From Clostridia bacterium (lineage in GTDB: Bacteria > Bacillota > Clostridia > Oscillospirales > Butyricicoccaceae), in NCBI GenBank assembly GCA_017407765.1, contig JAFQVZ010000096.1:1-5403 (forward strand): a DNA stretch of 5,403 bases, given 5' to 3'. The notes under the pieces are model-generated. The model did no database searches and was not told the DNA's origin. It saw only the letters and a program-made list of their open reading frames with translations. Position numbers and translations under genes: made by a program. Positions 5,369 to 5,403 of this stretch are shown piece by piece (position 1 is the stretch's first letter; every line of letters begins with the position of its first letter).

Positions 5369-5403
5369 TCACCTTATATCGCCGCTCAGGGCAAGGCGGT
5401 CGC
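5369..5403 (-). CDS. Possible C-terminus of a convergent gene (cut by window edge)
   Basis: On the - strand a frame open from the right edge encodes DRLALSGDIR and ends with TGA at 5371-5369, 10 bp before the T-rich end of the terminator. The position, a stop just ahead of a hairpin usable in both directions, resembles the convergent arrangement at 817-850. Only about eleven codons are visible, so no family can be named, and an unrelated + strand feature or plain intergenic DNA is equally possible. Confidence 0.3.
   Translation of the reverse strand, partial: DRLALSGDIR

Noticed and set aside
5360..5380. TTGACA followed by TATATC as a promoter at the right edge
   Set aside because: The two elements are only 9 bp apart, far too close for a sigma-A promoter.

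Overview
The window looks like accessory DNA of a gut-type member of the Clostridia (Oscillospiraceae-like). This is inferred from moderately GC-rich coding sequence, strong AGGAGG-type ribosome binding sites, a near-consensus sigma-A promoter (TTGCCA, 17 bp, TATAAT), and large secreted proteins built from BspA-like LRR_5 repeats, carboxypeptidase-regulatory-like beta domains and a Cys/His cluster. The genus cannot be read from the sequence, and no mobile element, RNA gene or CRISPR array is visible.

Layout, left to right. (1) Positions 1-809 hold the 3' end of a + strand LRR_5 surface-protein gene that begins outside the window. (2) A hairpin terminator at 817-850 works in both directions and separates it from a convergent 71-residue gene (867-1082, - strand). 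That gene encodes a single-pass membrane protein with 16 cysteines and a tail of four x-P-C-C units, written as four 12-bp tandem repeats. (3) A divergent intergenic region (1083-1290) carries ribosome binding sites for both flanking genes, a strong + promoter, overlapping small hairpins at the predicted transcript start, and a possible 33-codon ORF. (4) Positions 1291-5310 form one very large + strand reading frame for a secreted multidomain protein of about 1339 codons, cut in two by a single in-frame TAA at 3352-3354. The first part has the signal peptide, Cys/His cluster and beta-rich domains. The second part has three carboxypeptidase-regulatory-like repeats and about eleven LRR_5 units with a typical C-terminal cap. 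(5) A 12-bp-stem terminator (5318-5358) ends the gene. A convergent gene may end just beyond it at the right edge.

The two LRR_5 genes suggest a cluster of paralogous adhesin-like or surface-recognition proteins. The most notable observation is the in-frame stop, which falls between two predicted strands of one beta domain. If it is real and not read through, the signal peptide is separated from the LRR region and the gene is a pseudogene or an inactivated allele. The second notable item is the small cysteine-rich membrane protein. I see no evidence for a defence, secondary-metabolite or other new multi-gene system here.
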